The notes below the pieces were generated by a model, which saw only the letters and a program-made list of their open reading frames with translations, was not told where the DNA came from and made no database searches. A stretch of DNA of 34,546 nt from Draconibacterium orientale (lineage in GTDB: Bacteria; Bacteroidota; Bacteroidia; Bacteroidales; UBA1556), in NCBI GenBank assembly GCA_020718275.1, contig DYSI01000020.1, positions 1-34,546 on the forward strand. Direction: 5' to 3'. Shown here piece after piece: positions 8,350 through 16,394 of the stretch; the stretch's first letter is position 1; each line of letters begins with the position of its first letter. The position numbers and the translations under genes were made by a program.

Positions 8350-11300
8350 ATGGTAAGAAGTTCATTTCAATCGGTCGTATTTCTTTCATTTATATTCTTG
8401 ATGAGCCTAGCAAAAAGCGCATATCCTCAAGATTATTACTTCGATAATTACAGTGTAAAGGAAGGATTGGCGCATACCAAAATCAAAAGTATTATTCAAT
8501 CTCATGACGGTTACGTTTGGATTGGTACGGCTAGTGGATTATCACGCTTTGATGGAAATACTTTTAGAAATTACACCATTGAAGATGGAATTTCGGCATT
8601 TGGAGTTTCTGCATTGCATTTAGATAGTGCTGAAACTCTCTGGATTGGTCACCTATCCTCAGGTTTTTCATATTTGCGAAAAGATAAGTTTTATACCATT
8701 AAGCTTGATAGCGCTCTCGGCGATATTTCTGATATTGAGCAAGATGAAAAAGGCAGACTTTGGATTGCAACTTCTAAAAGTGGCGTTTATCGAATTGATG
8801 ACCCATTTGCTGAAAAAATTCAAATTTCTGCTCATATAACTGCTAAAAGCGGACTCCCTAATGAGGTTTTTTCTATGGCCAAAACTCAATCGTTGGGTTT
8901 ATTATTCATCACAGGCTACGGCGTTAAATATTATGATTCAAAGCTTAATAAGTTTGAATTTGTAAATGATCAATTTATTGACTGGCCTCAATACTTTCAG
9001 ATCACTAGTGTTTTGGAAGATAAAAATAATGGTTTTTGGGTAGGTACTTTTAATGGCGGTTTGTATCATTATCCATCAGTTAAAGCTAAAGCTCGAATTT
9101 TTGACAAGCGTGATGGACTCGTAAATAATTGGATTAGTGATATTTATCAATCATATGATGGTAGCGTTTGGGTCGCAACTTATGGCGGAGGAATATCTGT
9201 TTTTAATGGCGATAAAATCGAAAATTATGACACGGAAAATGGATTAATTGATAATACGATAACTTGTGTTGCTGCTGATTTTGAAGGAAATATGCTAATC
9301 GGAACCTATTCCAAAGGATTAGCTGTTTTTAAAGGGCGTGCATTCATTCATGCAAAAAAGTTTTTGTCCGATAGAGTAGTTCAAGTATACGGAATATCGG
9401 AAGGATTTAAAAACGATTTTTGGTATGCTACCAACGAAGGCTTGTTTAACGCTACTAAAGATCAGTTCGGTCACTTCAAAACTAAGCATTTTACTAGCGA
9501 TGGTCTTAACTTTCAGTCAACTGATGTTCGCTTTGTAAAGCAAGATAAAAAGGGAAATCAATGGGTTGGAACATGGGGAGGAGGAGTGTCCTTTTTTGAT
9601 GCAGCTCGAAATAAATTCACTTATGCTTATTTAGTAAATACAGTTCTTTATCAAGCCTCTAATAGTGCTAACGTCACCGCCATGGAGTTAGATAAAGATG
9701 GTAATTTATGGGTAGGATCTTATGGCGGACTTATCTACTTTGAGCCGTCTAGTGATAAATTAAACGTTCTTACCCAAGGAAGTAATCTGCTGAATAATGA
9801 TATTTCTACGCTTTATTGTGACGAAAATAATATGATGTGGGTTGGACATCGCGATAAAGGAGTGACCCAGATACGAATAAGTGACGGCACCATCAAACCC
9901 TATAATTTTGGCATGGAGGTTACTCCCACTTGTATTCTTGGTAATGAAAGCCAGTTGTGGATTGGAACCGAAGGGATGGGCGTTTTTTTGGTTAACGATC
10001 ATAAAATACTTGAGCATTACAGTTTTGAAAATGGCCTGCTTTCTAATCTGATAACCGCTCTCAGCTTTGATTTAGCTGGAAATTTATTTGTGGCTACGAA
10101 TCGTGGTCTTAATAAAATTGAGATAAAGACTAAAAGAGTTTTATCTTTTGCCGAAAAAGAAGGTTTTGTAGGAATTGAAATCAAACCAAACGCACTTTAT
10201 CGTGATAAAACAGGAGTTTTATGGGCCGGAACTGCAACAGGACTAACGCAAATTGTTCCTAAATTATTAAAAATAAACGAATTACCTCCAATTACAAGAA
10301 TTAATCGACTCAGAGTTAACCTTGAAGATCGTCCTATTACTCAGGATATGGTGTTCAAATATAATGAGAATTCAATCTTGATTGATTATAAGTCAATTTG
10401 TATAACAAATGCAGATAAAGTTGCCTATAAGGTTCGGTTAATAGGAGCGGAAGAAGAATGGCAACCCATTACTTCACAGACCTATGTGAATTATCCTAGT
10501 TTGCCTCCCGGACATTATACTTTTGAAGTGATGGCAATGAATAATGCAAACGTTTGGAATATAGAATCTGAGAAATTCTCCTTTACAATTCGTCCTCCTT
10601 TTTGGCAAACCATTTGGTTTTATAGTTTGGTTCTTTTTGTTTTGATTATTGGTCTGGTGATGTTTATTAAAATCCGTGAACGTCAATTGAAAAATGAAAA
10701 AGCGGAACTCGAACAAAAAGTGAAAGAAAGAACGGTTGAAATACAACAGAAAAATGATTTGTTAGCAAAAAAGAATAAGGATATCACCGATAGTATTAAC
10801 TACGCCCAACGAATCCAAAAAGCAATAATGCCCCCTCCGCAAAAAATGAATGAATTGCTTAAATCTTCGTTTATATTTTATCGTCCAAAGGATATTGTTA
10901 GTGGTGATTTTCATTGGAATACCTTTTATAAAAACAAAATGATAGTGGCTGCTGCAGACTGTACTGGCCACGGAGTCCCGGGTGCTTTTATGAGCATGAT
11001 AAGTATCAGTTCGCTTAATAAAGTTGTAAAGGAAAAACAAATAACCGATCCTGCGCGAATTTTAGATAATATGCGATACGACATCGTTGCCGACCTTAAG
11101 CAAAGTGGTGATGTTCAGGCCAAAGATGGACTTGATATCGCTTTAGTGGCTATTGATATCGAAAATAAAATTGTACAATTCGCCGGCGCATACAATCCAC
11201 TTTATATTGTTAAAGCTAAGCCAGTTGATGAGAGTCAGTTGGAATATGATTTTGCTTTTGCCTTATTTGGTGATCGGCTAATTGAAGTAAAAGCAGACCG

Positions 11301-11583
11301 AATGCCCATAGGAATTTCTGAAAGAATGGACTTAGGTTTCACCACTAAAACGATTCAAATGGAAAAGGGAGATCAGGTTTTTGTTTCTACAGATGGTTAC
11401 ATTGATCAATTTGGAGGGGCTAATGGTAAAAAGTTTATGTCAAAAAGATTCAAAGAATTATTAATGCAATTGCCTTACTCAGACCCTGAAAACGCGATAG
11501 TTAGTTTGGAAAAACAGTTCAACGAATGGCGAGGAGAACATGAACAAATCGACGATGTTTTAGTTATTGGAATTTGTTTTTAA
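8350..11583 (+). CDS. Periplasmic Reg_prop/Y_Y_Y sensor fused to cytoplasmic SpoIIE-type PP2C phosphatase (SiaA-like)
   Basis: Probable membrane sensor phosphatase of a partner-switching pathway. From the ATG at 8350 it is 1077 aa. Seen in order: an N-terminal signal/hydrophobic segment (SVVFLSFIFLMSLAKSA); many two-component-regulator-propeller repeats of the type VWIGTASGLSRFDG to about residue 650; a Y_Y_Y-like domain ending LPPGHYTFEVMA; one membrane helix near 755-775; a coiled coil with EQKVKERTVEIQQKN; then a SpoIIE/PP2C domain with RPKDIVSGDF (near 845), ADCTGHGVPGAFMSM (near 870), GLDIALV and C-terminal DDVLVIG, which supply the metal-binding acidic residues. The 61-residue track extension overlaps the previous gene and its terminator and is rejected. 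It lies 66 bp before siaB-like and siaC-like genes, hence the inferred role of dephosphorylating the SiaC homologue. Confidence 0.88.
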   Translation: MVRSSFQSVVFLSFIFLMSLAKSAYPQDYYFDNYSVKEGLAHTKIKSIIQSHDGYVWIGTASGLSRFDGNTFRNYTIEDGISAFGVSALHLDSAETLWIGHLSSGFSYLRKDKFYTIKLDSALGDISDIEQDEKGRLWIATSKSGVYRIDDPFAEKIQISAHITAKSGLPNEVFSMAKTQSLGLLFITGYGVKYYDSKLNKFEFVNDQFIDWPQYFQITSVLEDKNNGFWVGTFNGGLYHYPSVKAKARIFDKRDGLVNNWISDIYQSYDGSVWVATYGGGISVFNGDKIENYDTENGLIDNTITCVAADFEGNMLIGTYSKGLAVFKGRAFIHAKKFLSDRVVQVYGISEGFKNDFWYATNEGLFNATKDQFGHFKTKHFTSDGLNFQSTDVRFVKQDKKGNQWVGTWGGGVSFFDAARNKFTYAYLVNTVLYQASNSANVTAMELDKDGNLWVGSYGGLIYFEPSSDKLNVLTQGSNLLNNDISTLYCDENNMMWVGHRDKGVTQIRISDGTIKPYNFGMEVTPTCILGNESQLWIGTEGMGVFLVNDHKILEHYSFENGLLSNLITALSFDLAGNLFVATNRGLNKIEIKTKRVLSFAEKEGFVGIEIKPNALYRDKTGVLWAGTATGLTQIVPKLLKINELPPITRINRLRVNLEDRPITQDMVFKYNENSILIDYKSICITNADKVAYKVRLIGAEEEWQPITSQTYVNYPSLPPGHYTFEVMAMNNANVWNIESEKFSFTIRPPFWQTIWFYSLVLFVLIIGLVMFIKIRERQLKNEKAELEQKVKERTVEIQQKNDLLAKKNKDITDSINYAQRIQKAIMPPPQKMNELLKSSFIFYRPKDIVSGDFHWNTFYKNKMIVAAADCTGHGVPGAFMSMISISSLNKVVKEKQITDPARILDNMRYDIVADLKQSGDVQAKDGLDIALVAIDIENKIVQFAGAYNPLYIVKAKPVDESQLEYDFAFALFGDRLIEVKADRMPIGISERMDLGFTTKTIQMEKGDQVFVSTDGYIDQFGGANGKKFMSKRFKELLMQLPYSDPENAIVSLEKQFNEWRGEHEQIDDVLVIGICF

Positions 11584-11649
11584 AAAACGTCAAAGCGTAA
11601 CATTTTTTTTATAAATTAGTGCCTTCTAATAATTCATAAAAAAGTAAAT

Positions 11650-12198
11650 ATGAATACTTACGAAAAGTTTCGCAATATGATGGATAACCATATTGTTTTA
11701 TCCTTTAAAGGCGAAATAAATTCCGACATTATTACGATGGTTTTGCAAATAATGGAAACCAAATTGGATGCTGTTTCAGAAAAAAGCAGCGTTAGGAAGA
11801 AAATATTCAATGTGCTGGTTGAATGTATGCAGAACCTTTATCACCATGCAGAGGCTGAGGTGGAAGGAGACATTCATACAAGACGGGCAATGCTCGAATT
11901 GTTTTACGATGAGGATTTCTACTATATTTTGACAGGTAATTACATCAAGAATGTTGAGATTTCGCCTTTAAAAGACCGGATAGATAGGGTTAATTCCCTC
12001 TCAAAGGATGAATTGCGCCAGTATTATCGCGAAATTTTGGATAATAATATTATTTCCAATAAGGGAGGTGCAGACCTTGGTATGATTGACATGGCTAGAA
12101 AATCGGGTCAGAAATTGGATTATAATTTTACAAAAGTTAATGATGACTTATCCTTTTTTGACTTGAAAGTTAAAGTGGATAAAAAGAGAGATAATTAA
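11650..12198 (+). CDS. SiaB-family protein kinase (DUF6272, GHKL fold)
   Basis: Probable Ser/Thr kinase of the SiaC-like protein next door. The 182-aa protein has GHKL ATPase signatures: an N-box VECMQNLYHHA (residues 56-66) with the Asn that coordinates Mg-ATP, and a glycine-rich box KGGADLGMIDMA (138-149). Length and layout match SiaB of Pseudomonas, which phosphorylates SiaC. Anti-sigma kinases of the SpoIIAB/RsbW type share the fold but not the C-terminal part seen here. It lies 66 bp after the PP2C gene and 39 bp before siaC, with no TAnnTTTG in either gap, so all are probably one transcript. Cytosolic; no membrane segment. Confidence 0.87.
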   Translation: MNTYEKFRNMMDNHIVLSFKGEINSDIITMVLQIMETKLDAVSEKSSVRKKIFNVLVECMQNLYHHAEAEVEGDIHTRRAMLELFYDEDFYYILTGNYIKNVEISPLKDRIDRVNSLSKDELRQYYREILDNNIISNKGGADLGMIDMARKSGQKLDYNFTKVNDDLSFFDLKVKVDKKRDN

Positions 12199-12237
12199 AT
12201 AATCAATATATTAATAGAATCACAAAAAAGATTTGTT

Positions 12238-12618
12238 ATGGATAATTTTAAAATCGAAGGAACTAAGCAAACTCCTAAAATAGCTTTTTCAGCAAGTACA
12301 GGAATTTTGGAGATATCTGGTAGATCTATTCCAGAAAATACCTTTGAGTTTTTTAATCCTGTTTTGCTCTGGCTTGATTCATATAGTGCGGTTGCTCCAC
12401 AAAAGATTGTGGCTAAAATTAGTTTAGAATACTTCAACACTAGTTCCTCAAAGTACATTCTTGAAGTCTTAAAACGACTTAAGGGAATGTTAAATGATGG
12501 CAAAGAGGTTTTGGTGGAATGGTATTACGAAGAAGATGATGAGGAAATGATGGAAACTGGTGAAGATTACCAAGATGTAAGTGGTTTACCGTTTAACATA
12601 GTGGCTAAAGAAGACTAA
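12238..12618 (+). CDS. SiaC-like regulatory phosphoprotein (DUF1987)
   Basis: The partner protein switched between phosphorylated and free states. The 126-aa product is a full-length DUF1987 protein, with KTPKIAF-like TKQTPKIAFSAS at the N-terminus, ISGRSIPENTFEFF, and LEYFNTSSSKYIL. Codon count places Thr in NTSSSK at residue 68, the same number as the phosphorylated Thr of Pseudomonas SiaC as I recall it. An acidic run (EEDDEEMMETGED) follows near the C-terminus. In Pseudomonas, unphosphorylated SiaC activates the diguanylate cyclase SiaD. No GGDEF protein is encoded here, so the target must differ or lie elsewhere. The next gene starts 7 bp downstream. Confidence 0.88.
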   Translation: MDNFKIEGTKQTPKIAFSASTGILEISGRSIPENTFEFFNPVLLWLDSYSAVAPQKIVAKISLEYFNTSSSKYILEVLKRLKGMLNDGKEVLVEWYYEEDDEEMMETGEDYQDVSGLPFNIVAKED

Positions 12619-12625
12619 TCTGTAA

Positions 12626-13150
12626 ATGGCAAATCAGAGTATATACCAAAGAGAACTAGAAAATCTCGAGCAAAGTAAGCAGTTTCTTCAACGAAATGAA
12701 TATTCCAAAATTGAACTACAATTGGAATTCAAAAAAATCGTTGAAAATTATGAAGAGCTAATTGATCAGGTGAAGATTATCACCAAAATTAGCGATCGTC
12801 TGCAGAATAAATTAAATAAAACTAACGAAGCGCTCGAAAGCTCTAATATCAAATTGGCTGATTTGAATCACCAACTTAATCAAACTATTGATCAACTTAC
12901 AGAAGCTAAAATTGGTCGAAAGGCTGGAACAATCATTCTTATTTTTGCGATTGCATTATTTATTATCTCAGAAGCTTTTATCGAACCAATCATTGAAAGA
13001 ACCTTTTCCAATAATTTTTGGATAGGATTAGGGCTCAAACTAGGAGTGGCTATCCTTATCAAACCAGGTGAAGATTTTGTGAATAAATATATGCTACGTC
13101 AAGCTCGAAAAAAACAGCTTGCAGAAGCCCGAGAACGTCTAGCAGATTAA
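12626..13150 (+). CDS. Coiled-coil protein with two membrane helices, possible output of the SiaABC-like switch
   Basis: Not recognised as a named family. The 174-aa protein has a long helical, heptad-like cytoplasmic region (about residues 6-95, rich in Q, E, N, K, L). Two hydrophobic helices follow, near 100-117 (GTIILIFAIALFIISEA) and 131-146 (FWIGLGLKLGVAILI), then a basic C-terminal tail (RQARKKQLAEARERLAD). No signal peptide, GGDEF, HAMP or enzymatic motif is visible. It starts 7 bp after siaC, so it is cotranscribed and, by position, takes the place of SiaD. It may receive the SiaC signal through its coiled coil or anchor the switch to the membrane. A terminator overlaps its stop codon. 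Confidence 0.75.
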   Translation: MANQSIYQRELENLEQSKQFLQRNEYSKIELQLEFKKIVENYEELIDQVKIITKISDRLQNKLNKTNEALESSNIKLADLNHQLNQTIDQLTEAKIGRKAGTIILIFAIALFIISEAFIEPIIERTFSNNFWIGLGLKLGVAILIKPGEDFVNKYMLRQARKKQLAEARERLAD

Positions 13151-13171
13151 TTGGTCTGCTATTTTTATTTT
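13140..13171 (+). terminator. Terminator overlapping the stop codon of the coiled-coil gene
   Basis: TAGCAGA (13140-13146) pairs with TCTGCTA (13155-13161). The TAA stop lies in the loop and ATTTTTATTTT-type sequence follows. This closes the PP2C-siaB-siaC-coiled-coil unit. Confidence 0.65.
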
Positions 13172-13207
13172 CGTTTTTATACAACTATTTTCTTTTTTTT
13201 CTGTTTG

Positions 13208-13215
13208 TACATTTG
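13208..13215 (+). promoter_or_regulatory. Probable TonB-receptor promoter -7 element
   Basis: TACATTTG is an exact TAnnTTTG match 35 bp before the ATG; no clear TTG lies at the expected -33 distance. Confidence 0.5.
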
Positions 13216-13250
13216 TTCGTGGTAACATTTGTTTATTTTAATTTATATTG

Positions 13251-15596
13251 ATGATGAAATTTTTTCTCCGTCTTTTTGTTTTGTTTTTTTTCTTTGTTCC
13301 ATATAGCCTTTCTGCTCAGTTTGCAACGGTTCGAGGGATGGTAATTGAAAAATCTACTGGCCAAGCCGTTTTATACACCAATGTATATTTGACTGGTACA
13401 AATTTGGGTGGAGTAACTGACGAAAGTGGGTATTTCACCATTTCAAAAGTTCCACAAGGAAATTATACTATCCAAGTTACGAGCGTTGGCTTTGACACCC
13501 TGAGGATTCTAATTCAAGTAAATGCTGGTGAAATAGTTTATAAGAAATTAGCTTTAGTAAAAGCTACTTACGAAATCTCTGGCGCCACAATTTCGGCTCA
13601 ACGACAGAATTCCTATTTAGATCCAACTACCTCCGTGGTGAAAATTACTCCTAAAAGCATGAATAGACTTCCAACTATAGGAGGGCAGGCTGATTTTGCT
13701 CAATATCTTCAGGTGGTTCCGGGAGTGGTTTTTACAGGGGATCAAGGAGGACAACTTTATATTCGCGGCGGAACTCCTGTACAAAACCTTGTTCTGCTTG
13801 ATGGGATGACCATTTACAACCCCTTTCATTCCATTGGTTTATTTTCAGTTTTTGATGCTGATCTTATCAGTAATGCTGATGTTTATACTGGAGGTTTTGG
13901 TGCTGAGTATGGAGGCCGAATCTCTTCCGTTATGGATATTTCAATGCGTTACGGAAATCCTTATCAATTTGCGGGGAAGGTCGATCTTAATACTTTTGGT
14001 GCAAAGATTATCCTCGAGGGTCCAATTCTGAAAGCAAAAAAACCTGAATCTGGAAGTATATCATATCTTTTTTCAGCTAAGAAATCATACATTAATCAAA
14101 CGTCGAACAGCATTTATAAATACGTTAATGATGGTAATGGTCTCCCTTTTACTTTCGCTGATTTCTACGGTAAGGTCTCTTTTATCGGTAATAATGGTAA
14201 TAAGGCTGATGTCTTCGGATTCAATTTCAATGATCAAGTGAGCTATCAAACGATCAATAATTATGAATGGCACTCCTTTGGTGGAGGTATGAAATTCTCT
14301 GTGGTACCTGGGCAGTCTCCAATGCTACTTTCTGGTAATATGTCTTATTCCGATTACAGAATCGAAATGAGTGACGGATCTGCAATTCCTCGGAGTAGCG
14401 AAGTGGGGGGCTTTAATATGGGACTCGATTTTACCTATTTTCTTGGAAAAAATCGCCTAATTTATGGCATAGAAATGAAGGGGTTTAAAACTGATTTTCA
14501 ATTTACTAACTCCCTTAATAGAGTAATTTCGCAAAAAGAAAACACAACAGAATTGGCGGTCTATGCGTCCACCAGGCTGCTTTTTGGCGAGAAAGTGATA
14601 AAAGAAAGTCAACAAAGTTTTGCGAAAATTATTATCGTTCCTGGCATTCGCATTCACTATTATGCTTCGCTCGCAAACACTTCTATCGAGCCACGCCTTG
14701 CGCTGAAATATAATCTTTCGTCCGTCCTTCGTTTAAAAGCTGCGACTGGTTTATTTTCTCAAAACCTTATCAGCACTGCCTCTGATCGAGATGTTGTCAA
14801 TCTATTTTATGGTTTTGTGTCAGGACCTGATAACCTCCAGAATGAGTTTGAAGGCGAAAAATTGACTCATAAATTACAGAAATCCACTCATCTTATCGGT
14901 GGTTTTGAGTATGATTTAAGTCAATATTTGACGCTCAATGTCGAAGGATATTATAAATGGTTTACCCAATTAACCAACCTCAATAAAAGTAAGATATTTG
15001 ATGATAATGCCTATTATGCCGATAAATCGGATGTGCTTAAAAAGGATTTTATTATCGAGTCGGGTGATGCCGAGGGAGTCGATATTTCATTGCAGTTTCA
15101 GCAAAATAGACTTTATATCTGGGCAGTGTATTCCCTTTCCTTTAGTCATCGTTTTGATGGTTTAATCAGTTATGTACCACACTTCGATCGCCGACACAAC
15201 GTAAATCTCTTAACCACTTATGCGCTGGGAGTGAAAAAACTATGGGATGTTAATTTCAGATGGAACTATGGGTCTGGATTTCCTTTTACTCCAACTGCGG
15301 GGAATTATGAAATAATGAATTTTTCGGACGGTATTGGTACGGATTACACCACTGCTAATGGCGAAGTTGGAATTGTATACGGAAGTATTAATAGCAAAAC
15401 ATTGCCATCATATCATCGTCTTGACTTTGGTTTGAAACGCACAATTCCGTTAACAGAAATCTCATTGCTTGAAATTACGCTCAGCATTACCAATGTTTAT
15501 AATCGTGCCAATATTTTTTATGTAGATAGGGTTACTAATCAAAGAGTGGATCAACTACCATTCATGCCATCATTAGGATTAAATTTAAATTTTTAA
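13251..15596 (+). CDS. TonB-dependent outer-membrane receptor with carboxypeptidase-regulatory-like N-terminal domain
   Basis: Outer-membrane gated channel for an unknown large nutrient, driven by TonB. The 781-aa protein has a signal peptide (FLRLFVLFFFFVPYSLSAQ). A CarboxypepD_reg-like domain covers about residues 25-105 (VRGMVIEKSTGQAVLYTNVY, VPQGNYTIQVTSVGFDT). The plug contains YLQVVPGV, LYIRGGTPVQNLVLLDG and GGFGAEYGGRISSVMDI. A long beta-barrel ends in a terminal Phe (LGLNLNF). The track start at 13248 is TTG; the ATG at 13251 is used (13254 is also possible). No SusD partner is adjacent, so it is not a typical polysaccharide locus. The SRAP gene begins on the very next base after its stop. 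Confidence 0.92.
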   Translation: MMKFFLRLFVLFFFFVPYSLSAQFATVRGMVIEKSTGQAVLYTNVYLTGTNLGGVTDESGYFTISKVPQGNYTIQVTSVGFDTLRILIQVNAGEIVYKKLALVKATYEISGATISAQRQNSYLDPTTSVVKITPKSMNRLPTIGGQADFAQYLQVVPGVVFTGDQGGQLYIRGGTPVQNLVLLDGMTIYNPFHSIGLFSVFDADLISNADVYTGGFGAEYGGRISSVMDISMRYGNPYQFAGKVDLNTFGAKIILEGPILKAKKPESGSISYLFSAKKSYINQTSNSIYKYVNDGNGLPFTFADFYGKVSFIGNNGNKADVFGFNFNDQVSYQTINNYEWHSFGGGMKFSVVPGQSPMLLSGNMSYSDYRIEMSDGSAIPRSSEVGGFNMGLDFTYFLGKNRLIYGIEMKGFKTDFQFTNSLNRVISQKENTTELAVYASTRLLFGEKVIKESQQSFAKIIIVPGIRIHYYASLANTSIEPRLALKYNLSSVLRLKAATGLFSQNLISTASDRDVVNLFYGFVSGPDNLQNEFEGEKLTHKLQKSTHLIGGFEYDLSQYLTLNVEGYYKWFTQLTNLNKSKIFDDNAYYADKSDVLKKDFIIESGDAEGVDISLQFQQNRLYIWAVYSLSFSHRFDGLISYVPHFDRRHNVNLLTTYALGVKKLWDVNFRWNYGSGFPFTPTAGNYEIMNFSDGIGTDYTTANGEVGIVYGSINSKTLPSYHRLDFGLKRTIPLTEISLLEITLSITNVYNRANIFYVDRVTNQRVDQLPFMPSLGLNLNF

Positions 15597-16388
15597 ATGT
15601 GCGGTAGATACGTTTTAGTTCAAAAAACTGAAATATTGGAGCAAAGGTTTAATATAACTGCTCCAAAATTTTTGGAATGGAAGCCAAATTACAATATAAC
15701 ACCTGGCACTTATGCCCCAGTTATTACTTCGGATAAACCTAGGGAACTTCAACTATTTCAATTTGGCTTAACTCCATTTTGGGCGAAGAAACCTATGTAT
15801 CTCTTCAATGCCCGATCGGAAGGGGATAAAAATAAGGAAAACGCATTCGATTATCATGGAAGCCTTGATATTATTACCAAACCAGCTTTTCGCAAACCAA
15901 TTAGATCACAGCGTTGCTTAGTAATTGCAGATGCATTTATAGAGGGAACAACCAATGAAGGGCTTGATAAGCCATACCTAGTTTTTCAGAAAGACAAAAA
16001 AAGACCGTTTGCCTTTGCAGGGATTTATGACACATGGCTCAATGCTGCAAATGGCGAAATCGTAGAGAGTTTTGCAATAATAACCACTTCAGCTAATGCG
16101 CTAATGCAACAAATCCCTCATCATCGTTGCCCACTTATTTTACCAACTCATCTCGAAAAGGATTGGTTAAACATCAGTTTACCTTTGTCTACGGTGACTG
16201 AAATGTTGCAACCTACTAAATCTGTATTACTGAATGCATATCCTATTTCCCCTAAAATTAAATCAGGTAAAGAAAATAATAAGAGTTTACTTGATCCGAT
16301 TGGCGATCTCATCTCACCAAATCTGTCAATAAAATCAAGCTCATTGATTGAATTGCAGGGGATGGGAAACCGTAAAAAGTTGTCTTAA
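15597..16388 (+). CDS. SRAP-domain DNA-protein crosslink protein (HMCES/YedK family)
   Basis: SOS-response-associated peptidase family; known members covalently trap abasic sites in single-stranded DNA through Cys2. The 263-aa protein begins MCGRYVLVQ, so Cys2 is exposed once Met is removed. Other family residues are visible: NARSEG (Asn71), the RCLVIADAFIEG block with Glu116, and PHHRCPLIL with His175. The length is slightly above the usual 220-240 aa because of a C-terminal tail. The ATG follows the TonB-receptor stop with no gap (TAAATG), so translation is probably coupled. Its 3' end lies 6 bp from that of the convergent acyl-CoA synthetase. No LexA-like box was recognised. Confidence 0.9.
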   Translation: MCGRYVLVQKTEILEQRFNITAPKFLEWKPNYNITPGTYAPVITSDKPRELQLFQFGLTPFWAKKPMYLFNARSEGDKNKENAFDYHGSLDIITKPAFRKPIRSQRCLVIADAFIEGTTNEGLDKPYLVFQKDKKRPFAFAGIYDTWLNAANGEIVESFAIITTSANALMQQIPHHRCPLILPTHLEKDWLNISLPLSTVTEMLQPTKSVLLNAYPISPKIKSGKENNKSLLDPIGDLISPNLSIKSSSLIELQGMGNRKKLS

Positions 16389-16394
16389 AGGTCT

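Noticed and set aside
12626-13150. Degenerate SiaD (GGDEF) protein
   Set aside because: No GG[DE]EF motif or cyclase-sized domain; the 174-aa protein is coiled coil plus two membrane helices.
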